A stretch of 64,000 bases of DNA from Desulfofustis glycolicus DSM 9705. Its GTDB lineage: Bacteria; Desulfobacterota; Desulfobulbia; Desulfobulbales; Desulfocapsaceae. How positions within the stretch are numbered: the first letter of the stretch is position 1; every line of letters starts with the position of its first letter. Positions 42,249-51,286 of this stretch are shown in pieces. The notes below the pieces were generated by a model. The model was not told the origin of the DNA, searched no databases, and saw nothing but the letters and a program-made list of their open reading frames with translations. The stretch is taken from contig NZ_FQXS01000009.1 of the NCBI RefSeq assembly GCF_900130015.1, positions 1 through 64,000 on the forward strand, given 5' to 3'. A program made the translations under genes and the position numbers.

Positions 42249-44417
42249 ATGACAGCAGACATTCCCGCACAGATGCTCACCGAAACCGCGGAGACCGTCC
42301 TTAGACGGCGCTATTATCTCAAGGACCAGGAGGGCAATCCGATCGAGACCTGGGAGACGCTCTGCCGCCGCGTGGCCGACGCCGTTGCCGAGGCAGGTGA
42401 GCGGCCCGCCAATTTCGAGGAGCTGCGCCGCCTCTTTTTCGAGATGATCTACCGTATGGATTTTCTGCCCAACTCGCCGTGCCTGATGAACGCCGGCACC
42501 GATCTTGGCCAGTTGTCGGCCTGTTTCGTGCTGCCGGTGCCGGACTCGATGGACGGCATTTTTTCGGCGATTCGCAACGGTGCGCTGGTGCACAAGACCG
42601 GCGGCGGTACCGGCTACAGTTTCTCCCGCCTGCGCTCGAAAAACGCGTCGGTGCGTTCCACCCAGGGCGTCGCCTCGGGACCGCTGTCCTTTGCCGCGGT
42701 GTTCGATGCCGCCACCGAGACGATCAAGCAGGGCGGCAAGCGGCGCGGGGCAAACATGGGCGTGCTGCGCATCGATCACCCGGATATCCTCGATTTCATC
42801 GTCGCCAAGCAGGACCAGGAAAAATTCAATAATTTCAACTTCAGCGTCGCTATCACCGATGCCTTTATGACCGCATTGGCCGAGGACGGCGAGTACGACC
42901 TGATCGAGCCGGCCACCGGCGATACGATCAGGTCCCTGAAGGCTCGTGACGTATTCGAGCAGATCGTCGATCTGGCCTGGCTCAATGGTGAACCCGGCGT
43001 GCTCTTCATCGATGCCGCCAACCAGGGCAACCCTACCCCGCAACTCGGCCTGTTCGAAGCGACCAACCCGTGCGGCGAGCAATGGCTGCTGCCCTACGAG
43101 AGCTGCAACCTCGGCTCGATCAACTTGGCGCGCTTCGTTGCGGACGGCGCCATTGATTACCGGCGGCTGGAAGAGACGGTGCACACCGCCACCGTTTTTC
43201 TCGACAACGTCATCGACTGCAACCGGTTCCCGATCCCGGAAATCGAAGAGATGACGCTGAAGACGAGAAAGATCGGTCTGGGTATCATGGGCATGCACGA
43301 TATGCTCATCCAACTCGGCATTCCCTATGGGAGCGAGTTCGGCCGTAAAACCGCCGCCGAGGTGATGCAGTTCATTCACGACGCGGCCGAGGCCGAGTCG
43401 ATGCGTATTGCCGAGAAAAAGGGCGCTTTTCCCGCCTACGACGCCTCCGTAAACGATTATCCGGCCCGGCGCAACGCGGCGCTGACCTCGATCCAGCCGA
43501 CCGGCACCGTGTCGATGATCGCCGACTGCGCTTCGGGCTGCGAGCCGTACTTTTCCATTGTCATGATCAAGCACGTGATGGACGGCGACCGGCTCATCCT
43601 GATCAACAAATATTTCGAGCAGGTGGCCCGGGCCGAAGGTTTCTACTCCGAAGAGCTGATGCACAAGGTGGCCGACAGCGGCACCGTTATCGGCCATTCC
43701 GAGATCCCGGAAAAATGGCAGGAGATCTTCCGCACCGCGCAGGATATCAGCCCCGATGACCACATCAAGATGCAGGGCATCCTGCAGAAGAGCGGGGTGG
43801 ATTCATCGATATCCAAGACCATCAACCTGCCGGGCACGGCGACCAGGGCCGACGTCAAACACTCCTATATCCTCGGCTACAATCTCGGCTGCAAGGGACT
43901 GACCGTCTATCGCGACGGTTCTCGCGATTCCCAGGTGCTCAATACCAAGGAGCGCTCGGAATCGTCGACACCGACGGCGGTGGTCAGCAGCAACGGCAAA
44001 CGCAACCTGCCCGACGTACTGCTCGCCAAGCGCTACCGGGTAAAGGACCAGGATCAGAAATCGGTTTATATCATCGTCTGTTTTGACGAGGATGAAAAAC
44101 CGATGGAGGTGTTTGCCAAATTCCCCTTTGACAATCGGATCGATCTGAAGGATAAATCGACGATGTGGACCACCACCTGCCGTCTCGTCTCGCTGGCGCT
44201 GCGCTTCGACGTGCCGATGAACGAGATCATCAAGCAGCTGGACCGCTCGAGCGGCCACATGCTCGATCTGCCGGCGCAGCTCGGCAAGCTGTTCAAGTCC
44301 TTTATGGCCGGGACCCAGTACGGCTTTGCCAGTATCTGCCCGGAATGCGGCGGCCAGCTCGTCTTCGAAGAGGGCTGTGAGACCTGCAAAGGGTGTGGCT
44401 ACAGTAAGTGCTCGTAA
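42249..44417 (+). CDS. nrdJ: Adenosylcobalamin-dependent (class II) ribonucleotide reductase
   Basis: The 722-residue enzyme starts at ATG 42249 behind GGAGAGAAGG; an in-frame ATG at 42216 is less well placed. LPNSPCLMNAGTDLGQLSAC contains the first active-site cysteine, HKTGGGTGYSFSRLRSKNAS and GGKRRGANMGVLRIDHPDIL follow, then EATNPCGEQWLLPYESCNLG with the NxCxE radical-site motif, and IQPTGTVSMIADCASGCEPY. The C-terminus has a cysteine ribbon (SICPECGGQL, GCETCKGCGYSKC) that reduces the active site. It makes dNDPs using B12, working with or without oxygen, as expected in an anaerobe exposed to air. Confidence 0.95.
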   Translation: MTADIPAQMLTETAETVLRRRYYLKDQEGNPIETWETLCRRVADAVAEAGERPANFEELRRLFFEMIYRMDFLPNSPCLMNAGTDLGQLSACFVLPVPDSMDGIFSAIRNGALVHKTGGGTGYSFSRLRSKNASVRSTQGVASGPLSFAAVFDAATETIKQGGKRRGANMGVLRIDHPDILDFIVAKQDQEKFNNFNFSVAITDAFMTALAEDGEYDLIEPATGDTIRSLKARDVFEQIVDLAWLNGEPGVLFIDAANQGNPTPQLGLFEATNPCGEQWLLPYESCNLGSINLARFVADGAIDYRRLEETVHTATVFLDNVIDCNRFPIPEIEEMTLKTRKIGLGIMGMHDMLIQLGIPYGSEFGRKTAAEVMQFIHDAAEAESMRIAEKKGAFPAYDASVNDYPARRNAALTSIQPTGTVSMIADCASGCEPYFSIVMIKHVMDGDRLILINKYFEQVARAEGFYSEELMHKVADSGTVIGHSEIPEKWQEIFRTAQDISPDDHIKMQGILQKSGVDSSISKTINLPGTATRADVKHSYILGYNLGCKGLTVYRDGSRDSQVLNTKERSESSTPTAVVSSNGKRNLPDVLLAKRYRVKDQDQKSVYIIVCFDEDEKPMEVFAKFPFDNRIDLKDKSTMWTTTCRLVSLALRFDVPMNEIIKQLDRSSGHMLDLPAQLGKLFKSFMAGTQYGFASICPECGGQLVFEEGCETCKGCGYSKCS

Positions 44418-44479
44418 GGGTGCCGGGAGACGGATTGGCCCCCTTTAAGTGGAAATCGTGAACGACAAGATGAATTGTA

Positions 44480-45004
44480 ATGGCGAAAATCGGCAGAAAT
44501 GAACGCTGTCCCTGCGGCAGCGGCAAAAAATACAAGCATTGTTGTGCCCGCAGCCCCCGGACGCCGGTAGCACCGGTCGAGCCGGGCCAAGGCATCCTGA
44601 CCCAGGCTGTAGAGCGGATCTGTCGGGCGGCCGGGCAGCGCCGGCAGGTGATCAATGAGTTGGGTGTCTTTGTGCTCTTTGCCACCGAGCGCGGCAACGC
44701 TTGGTTGCTTGAGGTGACCCAGTCCGACTGCGTGCAGGTGGCACGTGATGGTCAGCCGGTGTCACCGGAGATCAACGAGAATCCGGAGACCATCGAGGTC
44801 GAGTGGAGCCACACCTTCCGGGTGGTCGATCGGCAGCTGGTGCTTACCGCCTACAGTGATCGGAGCGAGCAGGTGCTCGAGGATTGTCCGGTCCGAGAGG
44901 TGTCGGCCGCCGTCAGGCGGGTAGCGAAAAAGTTCCCGCCATCCGTGCGGCAGGGACTGCACATCGAGCCCGGAGAGCAGCAGGAAGAGTCGCCGGCACG
45001 ATGA
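44480..45004 (+). CDS. SEC-C motif protein
   Basis: The 174-residue protein begins MAKIGRNERCPCGSGKKYKH CC, the SEC-C zinc motif also found at the end of SecA. The rest (about 30-174) has a compact alpha/beta domain with VFVLFATERGNAWLLEVTQS and VDRQLVLTAYSDRSEQVLED; no function is known. The stop overlaps the VanZ-like start (ATGA), so the two are translationally coupled. Confidence 0.8.
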   Translation: MAKIGRNERCPCGSGKKYKHCCARSPRTPVAPVEPGQGILTQAVERICRAAGQRRQVINELGVFVLFATERGNAWLLEVTQSDCVQVARDGQPVSPEINENPETIEVEWSHTFRVVDRQLVLTAYSDRSEQVLEDCPVREVSAAVRRVAKKFPPSVRQGLHIEPGEQQEESPAR

Positions 45005-45366
45005 GTCCTTCTCTCCGGGTGATCCCCATGCTGTGTGTCATGGGGATCATCTTCCTTGTTTCCGCCCAGCCGGGCGACAATTTGCAGCTGTCGGCCTTTG
45101 CCGGCGCCGACAAGATCGCCCACGCCCTGGCCTATGGCCTGCTCGCCGCCGCGACCCTGATCGCGTTGCCGGACCGGCTGCTGATCGGCCGGCCCCGGCG
45201 GGCGGCCAGCCTTGTCTGGGCGATCTGCCTCTGTTACGGCATCTCCGACGAGTTGCACCAATCCTTCGTGCCCGGCCGCGACGCCAGTTTCGGCGATTTG
45301 CTTGCCGACGGCCTCGGCGCGGCGCTTGTCTGTATTGTCTGGCTGGTCAGGCGCCGGCAGGGTTAG
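45001..45366 (+). CDS. VanZ-family membrane protein
   Basis: The 121-residue protein has about four membrane segments ([63 protein letters not shown]). [17 protein letters not shown] and [20 protein letters not shown] with DLLADGLGA are the conserved acidic/histidine motifs of VanZ-like proteins. Family function is poorly known. It starts inside the SEC-C stop and converges on hemB with a 4-bp overlap. Confidence 0.88.
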   Translation: MSPSLRVIPMLCVMGIIFLVSAQPGDNLQLSAFAGADKIAHALAYGLLAAATLIALPDRLLIGRPRRAASLVWAICLCYGISDELHQSFVPGRDASFGDLLADGLGAALVCIVWLVRRRQG

Positions 45367-46340
45367 GCTTTTTTCAGCAGTGCGGCCATTTCTTTAGCAA
45401 AATAGGTGATGATGATATCGGCCCCGGCGCGACGGATGGCCAGCAGGGATTCCTCCATCGCCCGCTCGCCGTCGATCCAGCCGTTGGCGGCGGCCGCCTT
45501 GATCATCGCGAATTCGCCGCTGACCTGGTAGGCGGCGATCGGCAGGTCGAACTCCTCGCGCAGTCTGGCGATGATGTCGAGGTAGGCCAGGGCCGGCTTG
45601 ACCATCAGGATGTCGGCCCCTTCCTCGGTGTCCAGGGTCGCCTCGCGCAGTGCCTCGCGGACATTGGCCGGATCCATCTGGTAGCCGCGCCGGTCGCCGA
45701 ACTGCGGCGTGCTCTCGGCGGCGTCGCGAAACGGGCCGTAGAAGGCGGAGGCGTACTTGACCGCATAGGACATGATCGGCACCATCTCGAAGCCGTTCTC
45801 GTCGAGGGCGGCACGGATCTCGGCGACTCGGCCGTCCATCATGTCCGACGGAGCGACCATATCGGCGCCGGCTCGGGCGTGGGACAGGGCGGTCTCGGCG
45901 AGGATCTCAAGCGTCGCGTCGTTGTCCACTTCGTTGTCGACGAGGAAGCCGCAATGACCGTGGTCGGTGTATTCACAGAGACAGACATCGGTGATCACCA
46001 CAAGTTGCGGGGCGCTCCGTTTGAGCTGCTTGATCGCCCGCTGGACGATGCCGTCCTTGGCGTGGGCGCCGGAACCGGCCCCGTCTTTATTCTCGGGGAT
46101 GCCGAACAGGATGACGCTGTTGATGCCGAGTGCCAGCAATTCTTCGGCCTCGGCGGCCAGGTTATCGACGCTGACGCGGAAGACTCCGGGCATCGATACG
46201 ACCGGCTGGCGGACTTTTTTGCCGGGCACGACAAAGAGTGGGTAGACGAGTTGGTCTGCGCTGAGGCGGGTCTCCCTGACCAGGGCGCGCAGTGGTGCGG
46301 TGCGGCGCAGGCGACGTGAACGATATTCGGGAAAAACCAT
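45363..46340 (-). CDS. hemB: Delta-aminolevulinic acid dehydratase (porphobilinogen synthase)
   Basis: The 325-residue enzyme shows [36 protein letters not shown] (metal/cysteine region), [19 protein letters not shown], and the two active-site lysines in [16 protein letters not shown] and [14 protein letters not shown], followed by [18 protein letters not shown]. It condenses two 5-aminolevulinates to porphobilinogen for haem, sirohaem and B12. It is the last gene of a DUF4390-ntrY-ntrX-hemB run, 26 nt after ntrX. Confidence 0.95.
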   Translation of the reverse strand: MVFPEYRSRRLRRTAPLRALVRETRLSADQLVYPLFVVPGKKVRQPVVSMPGVFRVSVDNLAAEAEELLALGINSVILFGIPENKDGAGSGAHAKDGIVQRAIKQLKRSAPQLVVITDVCLCEYTDHGHCGFLVDNEVDNDATLEILAETALSHARAGADMVAPSDMMDGRVAEIRAALDENGFEMVPIMSYAVKYASAFYGPFRDAAESTPQFGDRRGYQMDPANVREALREATLDTEEGADILMVKPALAYLDIIARLREEFDLPIAAYQVSGEFAMIKAAAANGWIDGERAMEESLLAIRRAGADIIITYFAKEMAALLKKA

Positions 46341-46366
46341 GATTGACTCCTCTGGGGTGGTTTAGC

Positions 46367-47731
46367 TCAGTTGATGATAGCGAGCGATTTCAGTTTCTTG
46401 TGCAGATGGCTCCGCTCCAGTCCGACCTGTTCGGCGGTGCGGGAGATGTTGCCGTCGTTTTCGGTCAACTTGTGCTGCAGGTACTCTTTTTCGAACAGGC
46501 GGCGGGCCTCCTTGAAATCACCGGCCTGGTAGGGAACCAGGGCGGTGTGCTCGGCTGGGGACGTGCTGCCGCTCGGGCCGAGGAAGGCCGTGATGTGGTG
46601 GGCGGTGATCGTCTCTTCCGGGCACATGATCGCCAGACGCTCGACGAAATTGCGCAATTCGCGGACATTGCCGGGCCATGGATGGCCCATCATCGCCGCC
46701 AGCGCGTCGTCGGAAAAGTCTTTTTTCCGCAACCCCTTTTCCACCGCACCAGCCATCAATTCGGCCACCAGCAGCGGCAGATCCTCGATGCGATCCCGCA
46801 GTCGCGGCACGGTGATCGGTACGACGTTGAGGCGATAGTAGAGGTCGGCGCGAAAGGTGCCGTCTTCGATCTCCTGCTCCAGGTTTTTATTGGTCGCGGC
46901 GAGTACCCGGACGTTGACCTTGATCGTCTTGCTGCCGCCGACTCGTTCAAACTTCTGCTCTTGCAGGATGCGCAGGATCTTGGCCTGGGTCTTCAGGCTC
47001 ATGTCGCCGATCTCGTCGAGAAAGAGGATGCCGCCGTCGGCCTTGTCGAATTTTCCCCGCTTGCTTGAGTGGGCTCCGGTAAACGAGCCTTTTTCGTGTC
47101 CGAACAGTTCGGATTCGATCAGTTCTTCCGGAATGGCCGCGCAGTTCACTTCGATCATCGGCTGCCGGGCGCCGGCCGACTGCTGGTGGATGGCCTGGGC
47201 CACCAACTCCTTACCGGTGCCGTGATCGCCGCGGATCAGCACCCAGGCGTCGGTGGGCGCTACCATCTCGATCTGTTTGCGCAGATCCTCGATGACGGCT
47301 GATGAGCCGGTGATGGTTGCCTGCCGGGCGGTGTGTTCGCGCAGCAAACGGTTTTCTTGTTCGAGCTGGGCAAAGCGCAGCCCGTTACCGACCGAGAGGA
47401 TGACCTTGTCGTAGGACAGCGGTTTTTCGATGAAGTCGTAGGCACCGTCATGGACGGCCTGAACGGCGGTCTCGATGGTGGTGTGACCGGAGATCATGAT
47501 CACCGGCAGCGCAAAGCGCTCCCGGATCGTGCCGAGCGCGGTCATGCCGTCCATGCCCTCACCGAGCCAGATGTCGAGCAGTACGATATCGACGCGCTCC
47601 TCCTCGATCAGCTCCAGGCCCTGTTCCGCCGTTGCCGCGGTCAGCGCGTGGAATCCCTCGTCTTCCAGGATACCGGACAGCGATTCGCGGATGCTTGTTT
47701 CGTCGTCGATGATCAGGATATTTTTTTTCAC
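46367..47731 (-). CDS. ntrX: NtrX-type sigma-54-dependent response regulator
   Basis: The 454-residue protein has a receiver (ILIIDDETSIRESLSGILED, DIVLLDIWLGEGMDG with the phospho-aspartate), an AAA+ domain (IRGDHGTGKELVAQAIHQQS, GHEKGSFTGAHSSKRG with the GAFTGA-type loop as GSFTGA, DGGILFLDEIGDMSLKTQAK) and a Fis-type HTH (NISRTAEQVGLERSHLHKKL). It activates sigma-54 promoters after phosphorylation by NtrY. It starts 5 nt after the ntrY stop. Confidence 0.92.
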   Translation of the reverse strand: MKKNILIIDDETSIRESLSGILEDEGFHALTAATAEQGLELIEEERVDIVLLDIWLGEGMDGMTALGTIRERFALPVIMISGHTTIETAVQAVHDGAYDFIEKPLSYDKVILSVGNGLRFAQLEQENRLLREHTARQATITGSSAVIEDLRKQIEMVAPTDAWVLIRGDHGTGKELVAQAIHQQSAGARQPMIEVNCAAIPEELIESELFGHEKGSFTGAHSSKRGKFDKADGGILFLDEIGDMSLKTQAKILRILQEQKFERVGGSKTIKVNVRVLAATNKNLEQEIEDGTFRADLYYRLNVVPITVPRLRDRIEDLPLLVAELMAGAVEKGLRKKDFSDDALAAMMGHPWPGNVRELRNFVERLAIMCPEETITAHHITAFLGPSGSTSPAEHTALVPYQAGDFKEARRLFEKEYLQHKLTENDGNISRTAEQVGLERSHLHKKLKSLAIIN

Positions 47732-47736
47732 GGTGG

Positions 47737-50055
47737 CTAGGCAAAATCGTGGTGACTGTGTTCGGCGCCGAGTTCGCTGCCGGACAGGGGCAACTCGATG
47801 ATGAACGTGGAGCCGTGTGGCTGGTTGTCCTGCACCCTGATATAGCCGCCGTGATCGGTGACGATGGTGGAGACGATGGCCAGACCGAGACCGGTCCCGG
47901 TTTTTTTCGTCGAAAAATAGGGCTCGAATAGTTTCGTCTTGTTTTCCTTGGAGATACCTGGTCCGTTGTCGGACACCGTGATCAGTGCGGTTTGGGCCTC
48001 GTCGTTCACCTCCAGTTCGATGTCTATTTTACCGCCGTGCGGCAAAACGGCAACCGCATTGTCGAGCAGGTTGATCAGGCAGCGCTTGATCTGCTCGGCA
48101 TCGAAATCAAAGACCGGCAGGTGCGGATCCCCCGCGAAGCTGAATTCGATGGACTTGTGCGCCTCCTGATAAAGGACCATGATATCGCGAGTCAGCAGCG
48201 TCAAGTTGGCCGGAGCCTTGTTGATTTTCGGCATCCGGGCGAATTGGGAGAACTCGCCGACCAGTTGTCGCAGGGCCTCCACCTGGCTGATAATCGTTTC
48301 GGTACAGCGATCGAACACCGACGCTTCGTCCGTGAGCAGCTCCGGATATCGCTTGCGCAGCCGCTGGGCAGAGAGTTGGATCGGCGTCAGCGGATTTTTG
48401 ATTTCGTGGGCGATGCGCCGTGCCACTTCGCGCCAGGCGGCCATCCGCTGCATCTTTTCCAGCTTGGTCAGGTTGTCGAAGACGAGCACGAAACCGATCG
48501 GTGCGCCGTCGTCATCTTCCAGCCGGGTGAAATTGACCAGCAATGATAGGGCGACCCGGTTGATGGTTACTTTCAGGTGTTGCTCAATCGACAGTTTGTC
48601 GGTGGCGTAGAGCTCCTCGATGAACCGGTCGATGATCAGTGCGTAATCGCGCGGCAGGGACTGACGATAGGTCATACCGATAAAGCGGCTGCTGTCGATG
48701 CGCAACAGTTTCTCGGCGAAGCGGTTTATTGTGGTGATGTGACCGAGCTCGTCGAGCGAGACGACACCGGCCGACACGTTCTGCAGGATGATTTCCATGT
48801 AGCGCCGTCGCTGCAGCGCTTCCTGCGAGCTTTTTTCCAGCGCCTGGTGGGTCTCGGCCAGCTTTTTATTGCCGCTGTGGATATTGGCCGTCATCGAGTT
48901 GAACGAGGTCATCAGCTGGCCGATCTCGTCGCGCGGCACGTTTTCCATGACGAAATCAAAATCGCCTTCGGAAACCCGATTGGTGGCCGCCACCAGGCGA
49001 TCAACCGGTTCGGTGATCGAGCGGGCAATGCGCAGCCCGAACCAGATGGCGGCAAAGACGATCAGCAGGGTAACGATCAGCAGGATCAGGAGCAGCCAGA
49101 ATTTGAACGGTCCTTTCAGGTATTTGAGCTGTCGATAGCCTTCGATGCCGCTGGAAATGGTGGTCAGGCGATCGAGTTTGTCCCGGTCGATGAGCAGCGT
49201 CGTCACCAGGATTCCCCGGCCGCCCTGGGGCAGGTCGATCGGGCGGACGTGACGGACCAGATCGCCCCGGTCGGTTTCCTGGGTAATGACGGTGCCCGTT
49301 TGTGAAGACTTGACCTGTTGCACAGTGTCCACCGGAATTTTCGGCAATACCACCCCCTCCAGTTCCCTGCTCGACACGCTCTGTTCCGCGGACGGGGAAT
49401 CTTGGAGCAGGGTCAGGGCCGTGGGAATCGCGGCCGGGGTCAGGGACAGCAGCGATGACAGGGCCGGGCCAGCGTCGGTGGCACCGGCGACTGAACCGTT
49501 GTCGGCGAGGCGGCGGGCGACGGCGTTGCCGGTGATCTGTGCCTGGGTCTGCGATTCCTGGATCTGGTTGCGGGCCAGAGTAAGTGATTCCTGCAGCGAT
49601 TCCTCGATCGACGAGCTGAACCAGTAGTCGACGCTGGAGGAGATGAATTGCAGGGCGACGAAAAACAATAAAATGGTCGGAATCAGCGACAGGCTGAGAA
49701 ACGAGACGACCAGCTTGGTGCGCAGCCTGCTGCCCATGATGTTCATCTTGCGCTCGAAGATCAGTTCGGCGAGATAGCGCAGGATCAGGAACAGGACGAT
49801 CAGGATGAGGATGACGTTGATGTTGATCAGCGCGAAGATGATGATGGTGCTCGACACCGGCAGCTGCAGGTCCTGCCGGAACAGTGCTCCCTGAAGCCAT
49901 GTGAAAAACGGGATGAGACAGAGGCAAAAGAGGATGATCCGCCTGACCATCCGTTTCTTCAAACGCCGCTGTTCTTCCGTCATCACCGGTGGGGAGGTTT
50001 GAACCTCGAACGGGGTGAGCGGAAAATCTTCCGGAAGTCGGGTTTGTCCGGCCAT
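47737..50055 (-). CDS. ntrY: NtrY-type membrane sensor histidine kinase
   Basis: The 772-residue protein has several N-terminal membrane segments (IILFCLCLIPFFTWLQG, TIIIFALININVILILIVLF, LSLIPTILLFFVALQF, FWLLLILLIVTLLIVFAAIW) around a periplasmic loop (~130-330). HAMP (SITEPVDRLVAATNRVSEGD), PAS (NVSAGVVSLDELGHITTINR), HisKA (IAHEIKNPLTPIQLSAQRLR) and HATPase (LINLLDNAVAVLP, TGTGLGLAIVSTIVTDHGGY) follow. It pairs with ntrX directly downstream. NtrYX systems respond to nitrogen or redox state; the link to hemB favours redox or haem here, which is inference. Confidence 0.92.
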   Translation of the reverse strand: MAGQTRLPEDFPLTPFEVQTSPPVMTEEQRRLKKRMVRRIILFCLCLIPFFTWLQGALFRQDLQLPVSSTIIIFALININVILILIVLFLILRYLAELIFERKMNIMGSRLRTKLVVSFLSLSLIPTILLFFVALQFISSSVDYWFSSSIEESLQESLTLARNQIQESQTQAQITGNAVARRLADNGSVAGATDAGPALSSLLSLTPAAIPTALTLLQDSPSAEQSVSSRELEGVVLPKIPVDTVQQVKSSQTGTVITQETDRGDLVRHVRPIDLPQGGRGILVTTLLIDRDKLDRLTTISSGIEGYRQLKYLKGPFKFWLLLILLIVTLLIVFAAIWFGLRIARSITEPVDRLVAATNRVSEGDFDFVMENVPRDEIGQLMTSFNSMTANIHSGNKKLAETHQALEKSSQEALQRRRYMEIILQNVSAGVVSLDELGHITTINRFAEKLLRIDSSRFIGMTYRQSLPRDYALIIDRFIEELYATDKLSIEQHLKVTINRVALSLLVNFTRLEDDDGAPIGFVLVFDNLTKLEKMQRMAAWREVARRIAHEIKNPLTPIQLSAQRLRKRYPELLTDEASVFDRCTETIISQVEALRQLVGEFSQFARMPKINKAPANLTLLTRDIMVLYQEAHKSIEFSFAGDPHLPVFDFDAEQIKRCLINLLDNAVAVLPHGGKIDIELEVNDEAQTALITVSDNGPGISKENKTKLFEPYFSTKKTGTGLGLAIVSTIVTDHGGYIRVQDNQPHGSTFIIELPLSGSELGAEHSHHDFA

Positions 50056-50070
50056 GGCAGCTGATGCTCG

Positions 50071-50646
50071 CTAATACATGAATTCCACGGTGAACCAGTC
50101 GGTTTTCACGTCCCACCAGCCGATAAAGGGGATGATCGTGTGCAGGCTGAGCGGCAAGGTTTTTTTGTGCAGGTCGGCCTTGATCCGAAGCCGGTATTTG
50201 CTGTCCGGTACCAGCCGTTCCAGTTCGATGATCTTCAACCCGTTGATCTCGTTGAGCACCAGCGCAGCCTCTTCCAGAGACGGTGCCGTCCGCCGCCGCC
50301 GAGGGCTCTCTTCGGTATCGACCACGTAGGTCTCTTTTAGCGTATCGTAGGTCAGGCTATGGGTAAACTCCAGTGATACCAGCTCCTCGTCGAACCAGTT
50401 GGCCCGATCCTTTTCCAACTCGACGAAAAAGGAAAAACGTACCGGAATGCCGTTGTGCAACCCCTCGATCATGTCCTCGTTGAGGCTGTTGCGCAGTTCA
50501 CCGAACAGCAGCAGGTCGGTCTCCGAGGTGGTGACGATAATATCGGTGAAATGCGGGCCCGACAACTGCGGCGATGTCGAGAAAGCGGTCGTGCCGACGC
50601 CAACGGCGATCAGCACCAAGGCCAGGATGAGAAAGCAAGTACGCAT
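50071..50646 (-). CDS. DUF4390 protein, first gene of the ntrYX operon
   Basis: The 191-residue protein has an N-terminal membrane/signal segment (LILALVLIAVGVGTTAFS) and a beta-rich envelope domain: GLHNGIPVRFSFFVELEKDR, LVSLEFTHSLTYDTLKETYV, GLKIIELERLVPDSKYRLRI and a C-terminal WWDVKTDWFTVEFMY. This is the DUF4390 pattern. It ends 15 nt before ntrY, and this arrangement is common with ntrYX, so it may be an accessory of the NtrY sensor. No catalytic motif is seen. Confidence 0.85.
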   Translation of the reverse strand: MRTCFLILALVLIAVGVGTTAFSTSPQLSGPHFTDIIVTTSETDLLLFGELRNSLNEDMIEGLHNGIPVRFSFFVELEKDRANWFDEELVSLEFTHSLTYDTLKETYVVDTEESPRRRRTAPSLEEAALVLNEINGLKIIELERLVPDSKYRLRIKADLHKKTLPLSLHTIIPFIGWWDVKTDWFTVEFMY

Positions 50647-50946
50647 GAATATTCAGTATCCTTCGGTGGGCACGATCTGGGGATCGGCTGTCCGGGAAGC
50701 AATCAGAGTGGGGCGCGGGCTCGTATCCCGACCGTGCTACGACAGCGTTCTAATCTACCTGAAAACAAAAGAGATGTCCATTGCTTGTTGGCAAGCGGCC
50801 GGCGTCGGGAACGGTTGCCTGGTTGTACCGCGAGGGCGGGGATGCTCTCCAAACCATTGCTTTTTTGCCGGTATCTCAGTATATACATGTCAGCGAGCGA
50901 CCATCGTCCGTCGCCGGACCCGTTTTTTTGCACAGATACGAGAGCT
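50647..50946. promoter_or_regulatory. Divergent intergenic region, ntrYX operon and DUF134 gene
   Basis: This 300-bp gap separates two divergent genes and should contain both promoters. No coding frame, palindrome longer than 8 bp per arm or sigma-54 site was recognised. Confidence 0.4.
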
Positions 50947-51234
50947 ATGTCACCACGACCAAAAAAAATGCGGCGCTGCGAAGGGACCTTCTGCGGCAGG
51001 GCCTTTAAGCCGACCGGTACGCCCCTGCAGGAGTTGACCCAGATCAGCCTGCATCGCGACGAGCTGGAAGCACTGAGGCTCTGCGACTTCGAAGGTATGA
51101 CCCAGGAAGAAGCCGGCCTGCGCATGGGGGTTTCCCGGGGAACCGTGCAGCGCATTATCACCGGCGCCCGGAAGAAGATGGCACAGGCGCTGACCGAAGG
51201 CCAGGCTCTCGTCTTTGTCGATTCTGAAAGTTGA
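50947..51234 (+). CDS. DUF134 DNA-binding protein
   Basis: ATG 50947 gives 95 residues: MSPRPKKMRRCEGTFCGRAF, ELTQISLHRDELEALRLCDF, then the helix-turn-helix GMTQEEAGLRMGVSRGTVQR and IITGARKKMAQAL. This is the DUF134 family, a sigma-70 region 4-like HTH often seen near metal or iron-sulfur cluster (Mrp/ParA-type) genes in anaerobes. The longer in-frame upstream extension to 50455 overlaps the DUF4390 gene on the other strand and is not used. Confidence 0.88.
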   Translation: MSPRPKKMRRCEGTFCGRAFKPTGTPLQELTQISLHRDELEALRLCDFEGMTQEEAGLRMGVSRGTVQRIITGARKKMAQALTEGQALVFVDSES

Positions 51235-51286
51235 TGGTTCGTTGCGAGGCCGGCGGCGATGAGCGCTTTTTAGCCGGCACCACTGC

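Noticed and set aside
42192-43763. 523-codon open frame antisense to nrdJ
   Set aside because: Shadow of a strongly conserved enzyme; no recognisable motif.
45033-46319. 428-codon plus-strand frame over VanZ and antisense hemB
   Set aside because: Overlaps two well-supported genes and has no domain of its own.
50455-50946. Longer N-terminal form of the DUF134 protein
   Set aside because: The extension overlaps the DUF4390 gene on the other strand and is not part of the family; ATG 50947 gives the normal length.
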